Shown here piece after piece: positions 37,056-45,628 of a stretch of 64,000 bases of DNA; positions within the stretch are counted from its first letter, which is position 1, and each line of letters opens with the position of its first letter. The notes below the pieces were generated by a model. It was not told the DNA's origin, searched no databases, and was given only the letters and a program-made list of their open reading frames with translations. Where the stretch lies: NCBI GenBank assembly GCA_029239875.1, contig JARBUD010000009.1, positions 62,001 through 126,000 of the forward strand, given 5' to 3'. The translations under genes were made by a program, and so were the position numbers. Source of the DNA: Xanthobacteraceae bacterium (GTDB taxonomy: Bacteria; Pseudomonadota; Alphaproteobacteria; Rhizobiales; Xanthobacteraceae).

Positions 37056-38042
37056 TCAGTTGGTCTTGATGTCGGCGGCGCGAACGATGTCGCCCCAGCT
37101 CTTGATATTGGTGGTGAGCCAGGTCTTCACCGCGTCCGGCGTGCCGGGGCGCACCGAGCCGCCCTGCTCGGCGATCTTCGCCTGGATATCGGGCATGGCG
37201 AGGATCTTGTTCAGCTCGGCATTCAGCTTGGCGACGACCTCCGGAGGCGTCTTGCCGCTGGTGAGCAGGCCCTGCCAGGTGCCGGCGTCGTTCAGCGGGA
37301 GCTTCGCTTCCTTGAAGGTCTCGACGTTCGGCAGCGCGGCGAGCCGCTCGTCGCCGGTGACGGCGATGCCGACCAGCTGGCCGTTGGTGACGAAGGGCAG
37401 CGTCGCGGTCGCGCCGTTGATGATCACGGTGCTCTCGCCGGAGACCACGGCGCGCGAGGCCGCCGCGCCGCCCTTGTAGGGGACGTTCTTCCAGTCGATG
37501 CCGAGATCGCGCGCCAGCGCCACCGCGGTGATGTGGTTGAGCGCGCCGACGCCGGAGTTCGCGACCGCCAGCTTGCCCGGATTGGCCTTGGCGTAAGCGA
37601 CGAGCTCGGCCACGTTCTTGGCCGGCACCGACGGGTTCACCGCCAGCACATAGGGGCCGAACATGACCATGCCGACAGGGGCGAGGTCGTTCTCGACATT
37701 GTAGGAGAGGTCGGAGAACAGGCTCGGCGCGATGGCGAGCGAGCCGATATCCATCAGCAGCAGCGTGTGCCCGTCCGGACGGGCCTTGGCGACCGCGTCG
37801 GCGCCGATGTTGCCGGCGGCGCCGGGCTTGTTCTCGACGACCACCGGCTGGCCGACGGCTTCGGAGAGCTTCGGTGCGATGAGGCGGGCGAGAATGTCGG
37901 ACGTGCCGCCGGGTGCGAAGGGTACGACGATGCGCACGGGACGGTCGAAGCTCTGCGCGGCGGCGGGGCCGGGCGCCATGGCGGGCGCGAAGGCGCAAAG
38001 GGTGAGAGCGGCCGCGGCCGCCTTGAGAAGGCGAAGGCTCAT
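37056..38042 (-). CDS. tctC: Tripartite tricarboxylate transporter receptor TctC (second set)
   Basis: 328 residues with a signal peptide ending at AAA-Q (near residue 29), then VRIVVPFAPGGTSD and VENKPGAAGN, the Bug-family hallmarks. A CTGGAGG site precedes the ATG. It heads the tctC-tctB-tctA-aldolase operon, so the imported carboxylate or its derivative is probably the aldolase substrate. Confidence 0.92.
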   Translation of the reverse strand: MSLRLLKAAAAALTLCAFAPAMAPGPAAAQSFDRPVRIVVPFAPGGTSDILARLIAPKLSEAVGQPVVVENKPGAAGNIGADAVAKARPDGHTLLLMDIGSLAIAPSLFSDLSYNVENDLAPVGMVMFGPYVLAVNPSVPAKNVAELVAYAKANPGKLAVANSGVGALNHITAVALARDLGIDWKNVPYKGGAAASRAVVSGESTVIINGATATLPFVTNGQLVGIAVTGDERLAALPNVETFKEAKLPLNDAGTWQGLLTSGKTPPEVVAKLNAELNKILAMPDIQAKIAEQGGSVRPGTPDAVKTWLTTNIKSWGDIVRAADIKTN

Positions 38043-38129
38043 TGGCGTTACCTCCAGGAGTGGCGATGGCGACGTTGCGCCTCTTTGCGATTGTGAGGCG
38101 TCACGGCCTCCACCGTTAATCTAGGCGCT

Positions 38130-38144
38130 ATTCGATGCTCCAAT
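38130..38144. promoter_or_regulatory. LysR-type box ATT-N9-AAT in the divergent promoter region
   Basis: A 15-bp dyad that satisfies the T-N11-A rule for LysR operators, located 40 bp before the LysR gene and 88 bp before the tctC gene on the other strand. Confidence 0.5.
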
Positions 38145-38183
38145 GAGTTGTTCTGCGCATAGATCAATGCCACTTTTGGATCG

Positions 38184-39089
38184 ATGTTCGAACTCAGCCA
38201 TCTCCGCTGCTTCGTTGCCGTCGCCGAGGAACTGCATTTCGGCCGGGCGGCCGCGCGCCTGAACCTGACCCAACCGCCGCTCAGCCGGCAGATCCAGCTG
38301 CTGGAGCACACGCTCGACGTCCGGCTGCTGGAGCGCACCAGCCGCTCGGTCAGCCTGACCCGCGCCGGCCACAGCTTCCTGCCGGAGGCCCGCCGGCTGC
38401 TGCGGCTGGCCGAGGGCGCAGCACTGGCCGCGAGGCGGACGGCGAGCGGCGACGTCGGCTCCATCACCCTCGGCTTCACGGCGGCATCGGGCTACGATTT
38501 CCTGCCGCGCCTGATCACCCATTTCCGCTCGGCGGCGCCGGGCATCGACCTGGTGCTGAAGGAGATGGTGTCGACGGATCAGTTCGAGTCGCTGACCTCC
38601 GGGCTCATCGATGTCGGTCTCGTCCGGCCGACCTTCAACCGGCGCGAGGTGGTCTCGCTCTGCGTGGTGCGGGAGCCGCTGCTGCTGGCCGCGCCGAGCG
38701 GTCACCCGCTGACCAACGCGGCCGAGGTGCAGCTGGCGGACCTCGATCGGCAGCCGATGGTCACCTACTCGCCTTACGAGGCCCGCTATTTCTACGACCT
38801 GCTGGCGACGCTCTTCGCCACGGCGGGGATAACGCCGCGCTACGTCCAGCACATCAGCCAGGTGCATTCCATCCTCGGCCTGGTCAAGGCCGGCATCGGG
38901 CTGGCGCTGGTGCCGCGCGCCGCGCGCAATCTCGGCTTCGACGGCGTGGCGCTGCGCCCGCTGGCGCCGGGAACCTCGCCGACCGTCGAGCTTCACGCGA
39001 TCTGGCGGCCGGCCAATGCCAATCCCGCCATCGCGACGCTGCACGCTACGCTGCAGCGCCTGGTGTCGAAATCCGAACAGGATGACTGA
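38184..39089 (+). CDS. LysR-family transcriptional regulator
   Basis: 301 residues. The helix-turn-helix region (FVAVAEELHFGRAAARLNL, then TQPPLSRQIQ) is of the CatR/BenM type. The C-terminal effector domain is complete. It is divergent from the tctCBA-aldolase operon and probably activates it in response to the transported acid. Confidence 0.9.
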   Translation: MFELSHLRCFVAVAEELHFGRAAARLNLTQPPLSRQIQLLEHTLDVRLLERTSRSVSLTRAGHSFLPEARRLLRLAEGAALAARRTASGDVGSITLGFTAASGYDFLPRLITHFRSAAPGIDLVLKEMVSTDQFESLTSGLIDVGLVRPTFNRREVVSLCVVREPLLLAAPSGHPLTNAAEVQLADLDRQPMVTYSPYEARYFYDLLATLFATAGITPRYVQHISQVHSILGLVKAGIGLALVPRAARNLGFDGVALRPLAPGTSPTVELHAIWRPANANPAIATLHATLQRLVSKSEQDD

Positions 39090-39104
39090 CGTGCGCGGGG
39101 CCGC

Positions 39105-39338
39105 TCAGGCCGCCCGCCGCATCGACATCGGGCGCAGCGGCACGGCCACGTCGTCCACCTCGACGGTGACCACCAGCCGCCGCAACTCCGGGCAACCGGC
39201 CATGACGCCCCAGCCCTGCATGACCAGTGCGCACTCGTCGTATTCGGTGACGATGGGCTGCACCGTCATCGCCAGCGTGCGGGTATGCCGGTCATAGACG
39301 AGACTGGAGGAATCGATGTCGAATTTGGCAGCGATCAT
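39105..39338 (-). CDS. Small hypothetical protein
   Basis: 77 residues starting at an ATG preceded by GGGAGGTGAGG. Predicted beta-rich with no signal peptide; it ends in MSMRRAA. The longer frame on this strand has no better start. Not recognised. First of four small genes on this strand. Confidence 0.55.
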   Translation of the reverse strand: MIAAKFDIDSSSLVYDRHTRTLAMTVQPIVTEYDECALVMQGWGVMAGCPELRRLVVTVEVDDVAVPLRPMSMRRAA

Positions 39339-39426
39339 TGTCCTCACCTCCCTGCAACATTCATTAATGAAGTGTGAACGAGGTGGTTCCATGAGGCGCG
39401 CAAAAGATCTGATGCGAGCCCGGCGC

Positions 39427-39645
39427 TCACGCCGCCGCGGCGGTGTCGATCTCCTCGACGTCGACCACGACCACGTGGCCGGCATCCTCGAGGTCGGGAT
39501 GCCAATCCACGTCGATCCGCGCATCGCCGCGGACCCGCTGACGCGCCACGCGCTCGGCCTCGCCGAGGTCGGAGGCGTCGACGACGACACGGCCGATCTC
39601 CCGTGTGGTGACGGTCCGCTCGAGCGTGATGGTGAACTGGGTCAT
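39427..39645 (-). CDS. Small acidic hypothetical protein
   Basis: 72 residues, strongly acidic at the C-terminus (VVVVDVEEIDTAAAA), predicted alpha/beta. A modest ribosome-binding site (CGGAG) lies upstream. Family not recognised. Confidence 0.55.
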   Translation of the reverse strand: MTQFTITLERTVTTREIGRVVVDASDLGEAERVARQRVRGDARIDVDWHPDLEDAGHVVVVDVEEIDTAAAA

Positions 39646-39752
39646 GGCGCTGCTCCGCTGAAGACTGCGGGGCGCTTATGCCTCCGCCGGGGCGGAGCGG
39701 TCTTCGAAATTTGCACCCCGGTTTCCGGCAGGCACGGCCGGGCCGGCAATCG

Positions 39753-39947
39753 TCAGGTCGCGGTGTGCATGGAGCGATAGAAATGCTCCGCATGCTGGTT
39801 GAAGTTCTCGGCAGCGATCATGTCGCCGCGGAGGGTCTCCACGCGGGCGAGCTCGAGGAAGTGCTGGTAGCGCTGCTGCGGATTGCCGGCGTTCGGCTTG
39901 CGCCTGATGGCTTGCTCCCCGCGGCGGGGGAGCTTCTGTTCGGACAT
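39753..39947 (-). CDS. Short DUF4167-like protein
   Basis: 64 residues. The C-terminal half (QQRYQHFLELARVE, then RGDMIAAENFNQHAEHFYRS) resembles the conserved core of alphaproteobacterial DUF4167 proteins, which have a basic N-terminus and are thought to be nucleic-acid associated. Here the N-terminus is short and basic. Family assignment is from memory of the motif. Confidence 0.6.
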   Translation of the reverse strand: MSEQKLPRRGEQAIRRKPNAGNPQQRYQHFLELARVETLRGDMIAAENFNQHAEHFYRSMHTAT

Positions 39948-39950
39948 CGG

Positions 39951-40088
39951 TCAGCCGATCTGTTCGATGACGATGGCTCGGATCTGCTCGCGGGTCAGGC
40001 CGCAGGGCTCTGGCTTCCAATCGGCGGGAGAGCGGGTGGCAGGCGTGTTGAGGGTGCGGCGGTCATCGCCGCGCTTGGCGTTGTGCAT
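39951..40088 (-). CDS. Very small protein, 45 residues
   Basis: ATG at 40088, preceded by AAAGGA, and a TGA three bases before the next start, so it forms an operon with the DUF4167-like gene. The product ends in GLTREQIRAIVIEQIG, a helical tail that looks conserved-type rather than random. No signal peptide. Function unknown. Confidence 0.55.
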   Translation of the reverse strand: MHNAKRGDDRRTLNTPATRSPADWKPEPCGLTREQIRAIVIEQIG

Positions 40089-40377
40089 AAGAGTCCTTTG
40101 CGCGCGGCTCGCTGGTCGCGGCCCGCGTCATGTTCTTCGGAATTCGGAAAAGAGGCCCGCGCCACCGAATCGGGGCGGGCAAGTCGATCTATCGACACGA
40201 CCTATATGGGCTGCGAATATGAATTAAAGAAGACGGCCGGCGAAGATTATTCCGCCTTCTCTCCAAAAGGGCGAAAAATGGCGCCGTGGCGTCTTGTGCC
40301 GCCGGGGGTTCTTCATTGCAGGCGGCGGAGAATACGTGCCTGACGGCACCGCGCGGGGACTCCGAGGTGCCCCGCCT
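40089..40377. other. Intergenic region upstream of the small-gene operon
   Basis: About 290 bp. The part from about 40190 to 40290 is A+T-rich and is the likely promoter zone for the small genes. No RNA gene or repeat was seen. Confidence 0.35.
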
Positions 40378-40833
40378 TCAGCCGACATCCCCGGCGAGCC
40401 GCACGGTCTTCGTCACCACGTAGCTGAAATAGCGCTCGATGCCGATCTGCGGCGCCAGCAGCCGGTCGATCAGCCGCTGATAGCTGTCGATATCAGGCAC
40501 CACCACGCGCAGGATGTAGTCGATGCCGCCGCCCGTCGCGTCGCAGGCGATGATCGCCGGCTCCCTCGCCACCGCCTCCTCGAAGCGGCGGAAATCCGCC
40601 TGTTGGTGGCTCTTGAGGCTGATCTCCACGATTACCGTGGTGCGCGGCGCATCCGCCTCCAGATCGACGATGGCGGTGTAGCCCTTGATCACGCCGGACT
40701 CCTCCAGCCGCCGCAGCCTTTCCCAGCAGGCGGCCGGCGAGAGATTCGCCGCCTCCGCCAGCTTGAGCTTGGTCATGCGGCCGTCCCGGCGCAGGGCGGC
40801 GATGATCTTCAGATCGATGGCATCGAGCTTCAT
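40378..40833 (-). CDS. Lrp/AsnC-family regulator of the ectoine locus (DoeX-like)
   Basis: 151 residues. N-terminal helix-turn-helix (LKIIAALRRDGRMTKLKLAE) and C-terminal RAM domain (AIIACDATGGGIDYILRVVV). An AsnC-type gene beside ectoine catabolic genes is common in Proteobacteria (called doeX or asnC). It is divergent from enuR with a 59-bp gap, so the two share a control region. Confidence 0.85.
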   Translation of the reverse strand: MKLDAIDLKIIAALRRDGRMTKLKLAEAANLSPAACWERLRRLEESGVIKGYTAIVDLEADAPRTTVIVEISLKSHQQADFRRFEEAVAREPAIIACDATGGGIDYILRVVVPDIDSYQRLIDRLLAPQIGIERYFSYVVTKTVRLAGDVG

Positions 40834-40869
40834 CTTGGACGCCGGCCGTGCATAATGTCCTGAATCCAG

Positions 40870-40882
40870 CGCTTTAAAAGCG
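40870..40882. promoter_or_regulatory. Palindrome CGCTTT-A-AAAGCG in the asnC/enuR divergent region
   Basis: A 6-bp dyad in the middle of the 59-bp gap. It may bind the AsnC-type or MocR-type regulator. Confidence 0.4.
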
Positions 40883-40892
40883 AGACAATTTT

Positions 40893-42347
40893 ATGCTTCG
40901 TCAAGTCCGTCCTTCCGTCGGGGAGCGCGCCGCACCGGGCGTCGCCAGGAGCGTCGACTGGCGCCCGCGGCTGGCCAAGCGCCGCGGACAGACCAAGCAT
41001 GCGGCGCTGACCGAGCGCATCATCGCCGACATCGACGCCGGCATCCTCAAGCCCATGGACCGCATGCCGACCCATCGCGACCTCGCCCGCGAGCTCGGCA
41101 TCTCCGTCCAGACCGTCGGCATGAGCTACCAGGAGGCCGAGCGCCTCGGCTATCTCAGCGGCGAGATCGGCCGCGGCACCTTCGTCAAGGCGCGCGTCAC
41201 CGAGCGCGCCGGCCGCCTGATGCTGGACCGCAATCCCGACGAGGCTATCGACCTGTCGATCGTGCGCGGCGTCTACACGCAGGTCCATGAGGAGGCCTCC
41301 CGCGCCGTGATGGCCGCGCTGGCGGCGAGCGACAACGCCGCCTTCATGCGCCCCTGCCGGCCAATCGCCGGGCTGGACCATCATCGCGAGGCGGCGCGCG
41401 CCTGGCTCAAGCCGCTCGGCGTCGACGCGCCGGCCGACCGCATCCTCATCACCAACGGCGCCGCGCACGGGCTCTTCCTGGCGCTGAGCTGCGTCGTCCG
41501 GACGGGCGACGTGGTGCTGACGGAGAACCTGACGGACCACGGCGTCATCGGCCTCGCCAATATCCTCGGCTTCAACCTCAAGGGTCTGCCGACCGACGAG
41601 GAAGGCCTGATCCCCGAGGCGTTCGCCGCGGCGTGCGAGGCCGGCGGCGTGCGAGCTCTGGTGCTGATCCCGACGCTGAACAACCCGACCAGCCATGTCG
41701 CCGGCGTCGGGCGGCGCCAGGCCATCGCCGAGATCGCGCGGCGGCACGGCGTCTTCGTCATCGAGGACGAGGTCTACAAGCCGCTGTTCGACGAGCCGCT
41801 GCCCTCGATCGCGGAGATGATCCCGGACCTCGGCTTCTTCGTCACCAGCTTCACCAAGGCGGTGCTGACGGGGCTGCGCGCGGGCTACCTCGTGGTGCCG
41901 CCGCAATACACCATCCGCGCCACCTCGATCCTGCGGGTGACGAGCTGGAGCGGCGCATATCTCCTCGCCGAGATCGCCACCCGCTTCATCGAGGATGGCA
42001 CGGCGGACCGTCTGCTCGCCGTGCAGCGCGACGAGGCGCGGGCGCGCCAGCTCATCGTCGCCGACATTCTGGACGGCCACATCGCCTCGACCCATCCGCT
42101 GTCGCTCTGCGCCTGGCTGGCGGTGCCGGAGCACTGGAACGAGGATCGGCTGGTGCGCTCTCTTGCCGACCGGCGCGTGGCGGTGACGCCGTCGGATCCC
42201 TTCATCGCCGGCGGTGGCCATGACGGCGGCATCCGCATCTGCCTCGGCGGCCAGTTCAGCCACGCCACGCTGGCGCAGGCGCTGACCACGATCCGCCAGA
42301 CCTTCGAGCAGCTCCCCCCGATCTTCGACATCGGCTCCATCGGCTGA
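40893..42347 (+). CDS. enuR: MocR/GntR-type regulator with aminotransferase domain, EnuR
   Basis: 484 residues. N-terminal GntR winged helix (PTHRDLARELGISVQTVGMS) and a C-terminal fold-type I aminotransferase domain whose Lys in TSFTKAVLTG is the expected PLP anchor. In Ruegeria pomeroyi EnuR represses ectoine import and degradation genes and is relieved by catabolic intermediates that react with PLP. The location directly before eutB strongly supports this identity. Confidence 0.88.
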   Translation: MLRQVRPSVGERAAPGVARSVDWRPRLAKRRGQTKHAALTERIIADIDAGILKPMDRMPTHRDLARELGISVQTVGMSYQEAERLGYLSGEIGRGTFVKARVTERAGRLMLDRNPDEAIDLSIVRGVYTQVHEEASRAVMAALAASDNAAFMRPCRPIAGLDHHREAARAWLKPLGVDAPADRILITNGAAHGLFLALSCVVRTGDVVLTENLTDHGVIGLANILGFNLKGLPTDEEGLIPEAFAAACEAGGVRALVLIPTLNNPTSHVAGVGRRQAIAEIARRHGVFVIEDEVYKPLFDEPLPSIAEMIPDLGFFVTSFTKAVLTGLRAGYLVVPPQYTIRATSILRVTSWSGAYLLAEIATRFIEDGTADRLLAVQRDEARARQLIVADILDGHIASTHPLSLCAWLAVPEHWNEDRLVRSLADRRVAVTPSDPFIAGGGHDGGIRICLGGQFSHATLAQALTTIRQTFEQLPPIFDIGSIG

Positions 42348-42366
42348 CGCGCTCTGCGCAGGATTG

Positions 42367-42396
42367 AATCATGTCAATATAGTAATTGACATGATT
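42367..42396. promoter_or_regulatory. Perfect 12-bp inverted repeat before eutB, probable EnuR operator
   Basis: AATCATGTCAAT, six bases, then ATTGACATGATT. The right arm contains TTGACA, a possible -35 box, and the spacer contains TATAGT. It lies 43 bp before the eutB start. Such a site would let a repressor block the eutBC-doeAB promoter. The binding protein is inferred. Confidence 0.65.
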
Positions 42397-42403
42397 TTTT
42401 ATG

Positions 42404-42427
42404 CCTCTCACCATCACAAGTGAGAGG
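42404..42427 (+). promoter_or_regulatory. Hairpin covering the eutB ribosome-binding site
   Basis: 8-bp stem CCTCTCAC/GTGAGAGG with an 8-nt loop. The right arm includes the purine-rich GAGAGG site before the eutB ATG, so it could limit translation. Confidence 0.4.
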
Positions 42428-42438
42428 AACAATCGCCC

Positions 42439-43440
42439 ATGCCGCAGCCCGCCACCGACGCGCCACGCTACGCCGCGCCCGGCCTCGCCGATGTCGAGGC
42501 GGCCGCGGCCCGTATCGCAGGGCACGTCGTGCGCACGCCGCTCCTCGCCTCCCCTGCGCTGACGGAACTCTGCGGCCAGCCCGTGCATCTCAAGCTCGAG
42601 ACGCGCCAGCCGGTCGGCGCCTTCAAGCTGCGCGGCGCGGTGAACGCGCTGCTTGCGCTCGACGAGGACGCCCGCAAGCGCGGGCTCGTCACCGCCTCGA
42701 CCGGCAATCACGGCCGCGCCCTCGCCTATGCGGCGCGCGAGGCCGGCGTGCCGGCCACCGTGTGCATGTCGGCGCTGGTGCCGGCGAACAAGGTCGAGGC
42801 CGTGCGCGCGCTCGGCGCCGAGGTTCGCATCGTCGGCCGCTCGCAGGACGATGCCCAGGCCGAGGTCGAGCGCCTCGTCGCCGAGCGCGGCCTTACCGCC
42901 ATCCCGCCCTTCGATCATCCCGACGTGGTCGCCGGACAGGGCACCATCGGCCTCGAACTGGTCGACGACCTGCCCGGTCTCGCCCTCATCCTCGTGCCGC
43001 TGTCCGGCGGCGGGCTCGCCGGCGGTGTCGCGCTGGCGGTGAAGGCGCGCCGCTCCGATGTCCGCGTGGTCGGCGTCTCCATGGAGCACGGCGCCGCCAT
43101 GGCGGCCTCTCTCAAGGCCGGCCGCCCGGTCGACGTCGTCGAGGAAGAAACGCTCGCGGATTCCCTCGGCGGCGGCATCGGCCTCGCCAACCGCATCACC
43201 TTCCCGCTCTGCCGCGACCTGCTCGACGAGGTCGTCCTGCTGAGCGAGGACGAGATCGCCGCCGGCATCGCCCACGCCGCCAACGTCGAGGGCGAGGTGG
43301 TGGAGGGCGCGGGTGCGGTCGGCATCGCCGCCCTGCTCGCCGGCAAGGTCCGCCCATCGGGGCCGACGGCCGTCATCGTCTCGGGGCGCAACATCGACGA
43401 CGCCGTCCACCGCCGCATCGTCAACGGAGAGGTTGCATGA
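42439..43440 (+). CDS. eutB: Hydroxyectoine utilization dehydratase EutB (threonine dehydratase family)
   Basis: 333 residues of the PLP fold-type II family. The PLP Lys is in GAFKLRGAVN (near residue 57); the phosphate loop is SGGGLAGG. EutB acts with EutC to remove the hydroxyl-bearing step of hydroxyectoine catabolism. It overlaps eutC by 4 bp (ATGA). Confidence 0.88.
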   Translation: MPQPATDAPRYAAPGLADVEAAAARIAGHVVRTPLLASPALTELCGQPVHLKLETRQPVGAFKLRGAVNALLALDEDARKRGLVTASTGNHGRALAYAAREAGVPATVCMSALVPANKVEAVRALGAEVRIVGRSQDDAQAEVERLVAERGLTAIPPFDHPDVVAGQGTIGLELVDDLPGLALILVPLSGGGLAGGVALAVKARRSDVRVVGVSMEHGAAMAASLKAGRPVDVVEEETLADSLGGGIGLANRITFPLCRDLLDEVVLLSEDEIAAGIAHAANVEGEVVEGAGAVGIAALLAGKVRPSGPTAVIVSGRNIDDAVHRRIVNGEVA

Positions 43441-44450
43441 GCCAGATGCTCGTCCTGACCGAGGCGGATCTGCGCCGCATCGTTTCCCTCGACGCCAGCG
43501 CGGTCGATTGCGTGGAGGAGGCCTTCGCGGCGCTCGCCACCCGCCCCGTGGCCATGCCGCCGATCCTGCGCCTCGACATCCCCGAGCACCGGGGCGAGGT
43601 GGACGTGAAGACCGCCTATATCCCCGGCCTCGACGGCTTCGCCATCAAGGTCAGCCCCGGCTTCTTCGACAATCCCAGCCTCGGTCTGCCGAGCCTCAAC
43701 GGGCTGATGATCCTGTTCAGCACCAAGACGGGCCTCGTCGAGGCGCTGCTGCTCGACAATGGCTACCTCACCGATGTGCGCACCGCCGCCGCCGGCGCCG
43801 TGGCGGCCCGTCACCTCGCGCGGCCCGACGCGGCGGTCGCGACCATCTTCGGTGCCGGTGTGCAGGCGCGCCTGCAGCTGGAGGCGCTGACGCTGGTGCG
43901 GCCGATCCGCGAAGCGCGCATCTGGGCGCGCGACGGGGTGAAGGCTGAGGCCGCTGCGCGCGAGGTCGGCCGGCATCTCGGCATCCCGGTCCTGGCGGTC
44001 GCCGAGCCGCAGGCGGCCATGCGCGGCGCCGACATCGTCGTCACCACGACTCCGGCCGAAAAGCCGATCCTGATGGCCGACTGGCTGGAGCCCGGCCAGC
44101 ACCTCACCGCCATGGGCTCGGACAGCGAGCACAAGAACGAGATCGACCCTGCCCTCTTCGCCCGCGCGACCTATGTCGCCGACAGGCTGGCGCAGACCCG
44201 CCGGCTCGGCGAGCTGCACCACGCCATCGACGCCGGCCTGGTCGCTGCCGACGCCGCCTTCCCCGAGCTCGGCGAGATCGTCGCCAGCACGGCGACCGGC
44301 CGCAGCGGCGCGGAAGAGATCACCGTCGCCGACCTGACCGGCACCGGCGTGCAGGACACCGCCATCGCCAATCTCGCCTTCGCGCGCGCCTGCGGCGCCG
44401 GCGCGGGGCGCGCCATCGACACCAAAGCTTCAGCCGGAGACGTCGTGTGA
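43437..44450 (+). CDS. eutC: Ornithine cyclodeaminase/mu-crystallin-family protein EutC
   Basis: 337 residues. YIPGLDGFAIKVSPGFF and the Rossmann loop IFGAGVQARLQLEAL are family hallmarks. In hydroxyectoine degraders EutC partners EutB. It overlaps both eutB (ATGA) and doeA (GTGA), so translation is tightly coupled. Confidence 0.88.
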   Translation: MSQMLVLTEADLRRIVSLDASAVDCVEEAFAALATRPVAMPPILRLDIPEHRGEVDVKTAYIPGLDGFAIKVSPGFFDNPSLGLPSLNGLMILFSTKTGLVEALLLDNGYLTDVRTAAAGAVAARHLARPDAAVATIFGAGVQARLQLEALTLVRPIREARIWARDGVKAEAAAREVGRHLGIPVLAVAEPQAAMRGADIVVTTTPAEKPILMADWLEPGQHLTAMGSDSEHKNEIDPALFARATYVADRLAQTRRLGELHHAIDAGLVAADAAFPELGEIVASTATGRSGAEEITVADLTGTGVQDTAIANLAFARACGAGAGRAIDTKASAGDVV

Positions 44451-45625
44451 CCGTGACCCTGAATTTCTCGCGCGGGGAATATGCCCAGCGCCTCGCCAAG
44501 ACCCGCGCGGCGATGGAGAAGGCCGGCATCGAGCTGCTGGTCGTCACCGACCCGTCCAACATGCACTGGCTGACCGGCTATGATGGCTGGTCCTTCTACG
44601 TGCACCAGTGCGTGCTGGTGCCGCCGACCGGCGAGCCGGTCTGGTACGGCCGCAAGCAGGACGCCAACGGCGCGAAGCGCACGGCCTATCTCGCCCACGA
44701 CAGCATCGTCGGCTACCCCGACCACTATGTTCAGTCGGCCGAGCGCCACCCGATGGACCTGCTGTCGCAGATCATCACTGAACGCGGTTGGGACCGGCTC
44801 TCCATCGCCGTGGAGATGGACAATTACTACTTCTCCGCCGCCGCCTTCGCCTCGCTGGTCAAGCATCTGCCGAACGCCCGCTTCAAGGATGCCGGCGGGC
44901 TGGTGAACTGGCAGCGCGCGGTCAAGAGCCCGACCGAGCTCGACTACATGCGCAAGGCCGGCCGCATCGTCGAGCTCATGCATCAGCGCATCGTCGAGGT
45001 CGTCGAGCCCGGCATGCGCAAATGCGATCTCGTCGCCGAGATCTACGACGCCGGCATCCGCGGCACCGCCGAGTTCGGCGGCGACTATCCCGCCATCGTG
45101 CCGCTGCTGCCCTCGGGCGCCGACGCCTCCGCCCCGCATCTGACCTGGGACGACAAGCCCATGCGCACGGGCGAAGGCACCTTCTTCGAGATCGCCGGCG
45201 CGTATAAGCGCTACCACTGCCCGCTCTCGCGCACGGTCTTCCTCGGCAAGCCGACCCAGGCCTTCCTCGACGCCGAGAAGGCGACGCTGGAGGGCATGGA
45301 AGCCGGCCTCGCCGCCGCCAAGCCCGGCAATAGCTGCGAGGACATCGCCAACGCCTTCTTCGCCGTGCTGAAGAAATACGGGATCATCAAGGACAACCGC
45401 ACGGGATACCCGATCGGCCTGAGCTATCCGCCGGACTGGGGCGAGCGCACCATGAGCCTGCGCCCGGGCGACCGCACCGAGCTCAGGCCTGGCATGACCT
45501 TCCATTTCATGACCGGCCTCTGGCTCGAGGATATGGGCCTGGAGATCACCGAGAGCATCGCCATCACCGACACCGGCGTCGAATGCCTGTCGAACGTGCC
45601 GCGCCAGCTCTTCGTGAAGGGTTAG
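44447..45625 (+). CDS. doeA: Ectoine hydrolase DoeA/EutD (M24 peptidase family)
   Basis: 392 residues with a creatinase-like N-terminal domain and a pita-bread M24 C-terminal domain (FEIAGAYKRYHCPLSRT; MTFHFMTGLWLED). DoeA opens the ectoine ring to N-acetyl-diaminobutyrate. The GTG start overlaps the eutC stop. Confidence 0.9.
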   Translation: MTVTLNFSRGEYAQRLAKTRAAMEKAGIELLVVTDPSNMHWLTGYDGWSFYVHQCVLVPPTGEPVWYGRKQDANGAKRTAYLAHDSIVGYPDHYVQSAERHPMDLLSQIITERGWDRLSIAVEMDNYYFSAAAFASLVKHLPNARFKDAGGLVNWQRAVKSPTELDYMRKAGRIVELMHQRIVEVVEPGMRKCDLVAEIYDAGIRGTAEFGGDYPAIVPLLPSGADASAPHLTWDDKPMRTGEGTFFEIAGAYKRYHCPLSRTVFLGKPTQAFLDAEKATLEGMEAGLAAAKPGNSCEDIANAFFAVLKKYGIIKDNRTGYPIGLSYPPDWGERTMSLRPGDRTELRPGMTFHFMTGLWLEDMGLEITESIAITDTGVECLSNVPRQLFVKG

Positions 45626-45628
45626 GCG

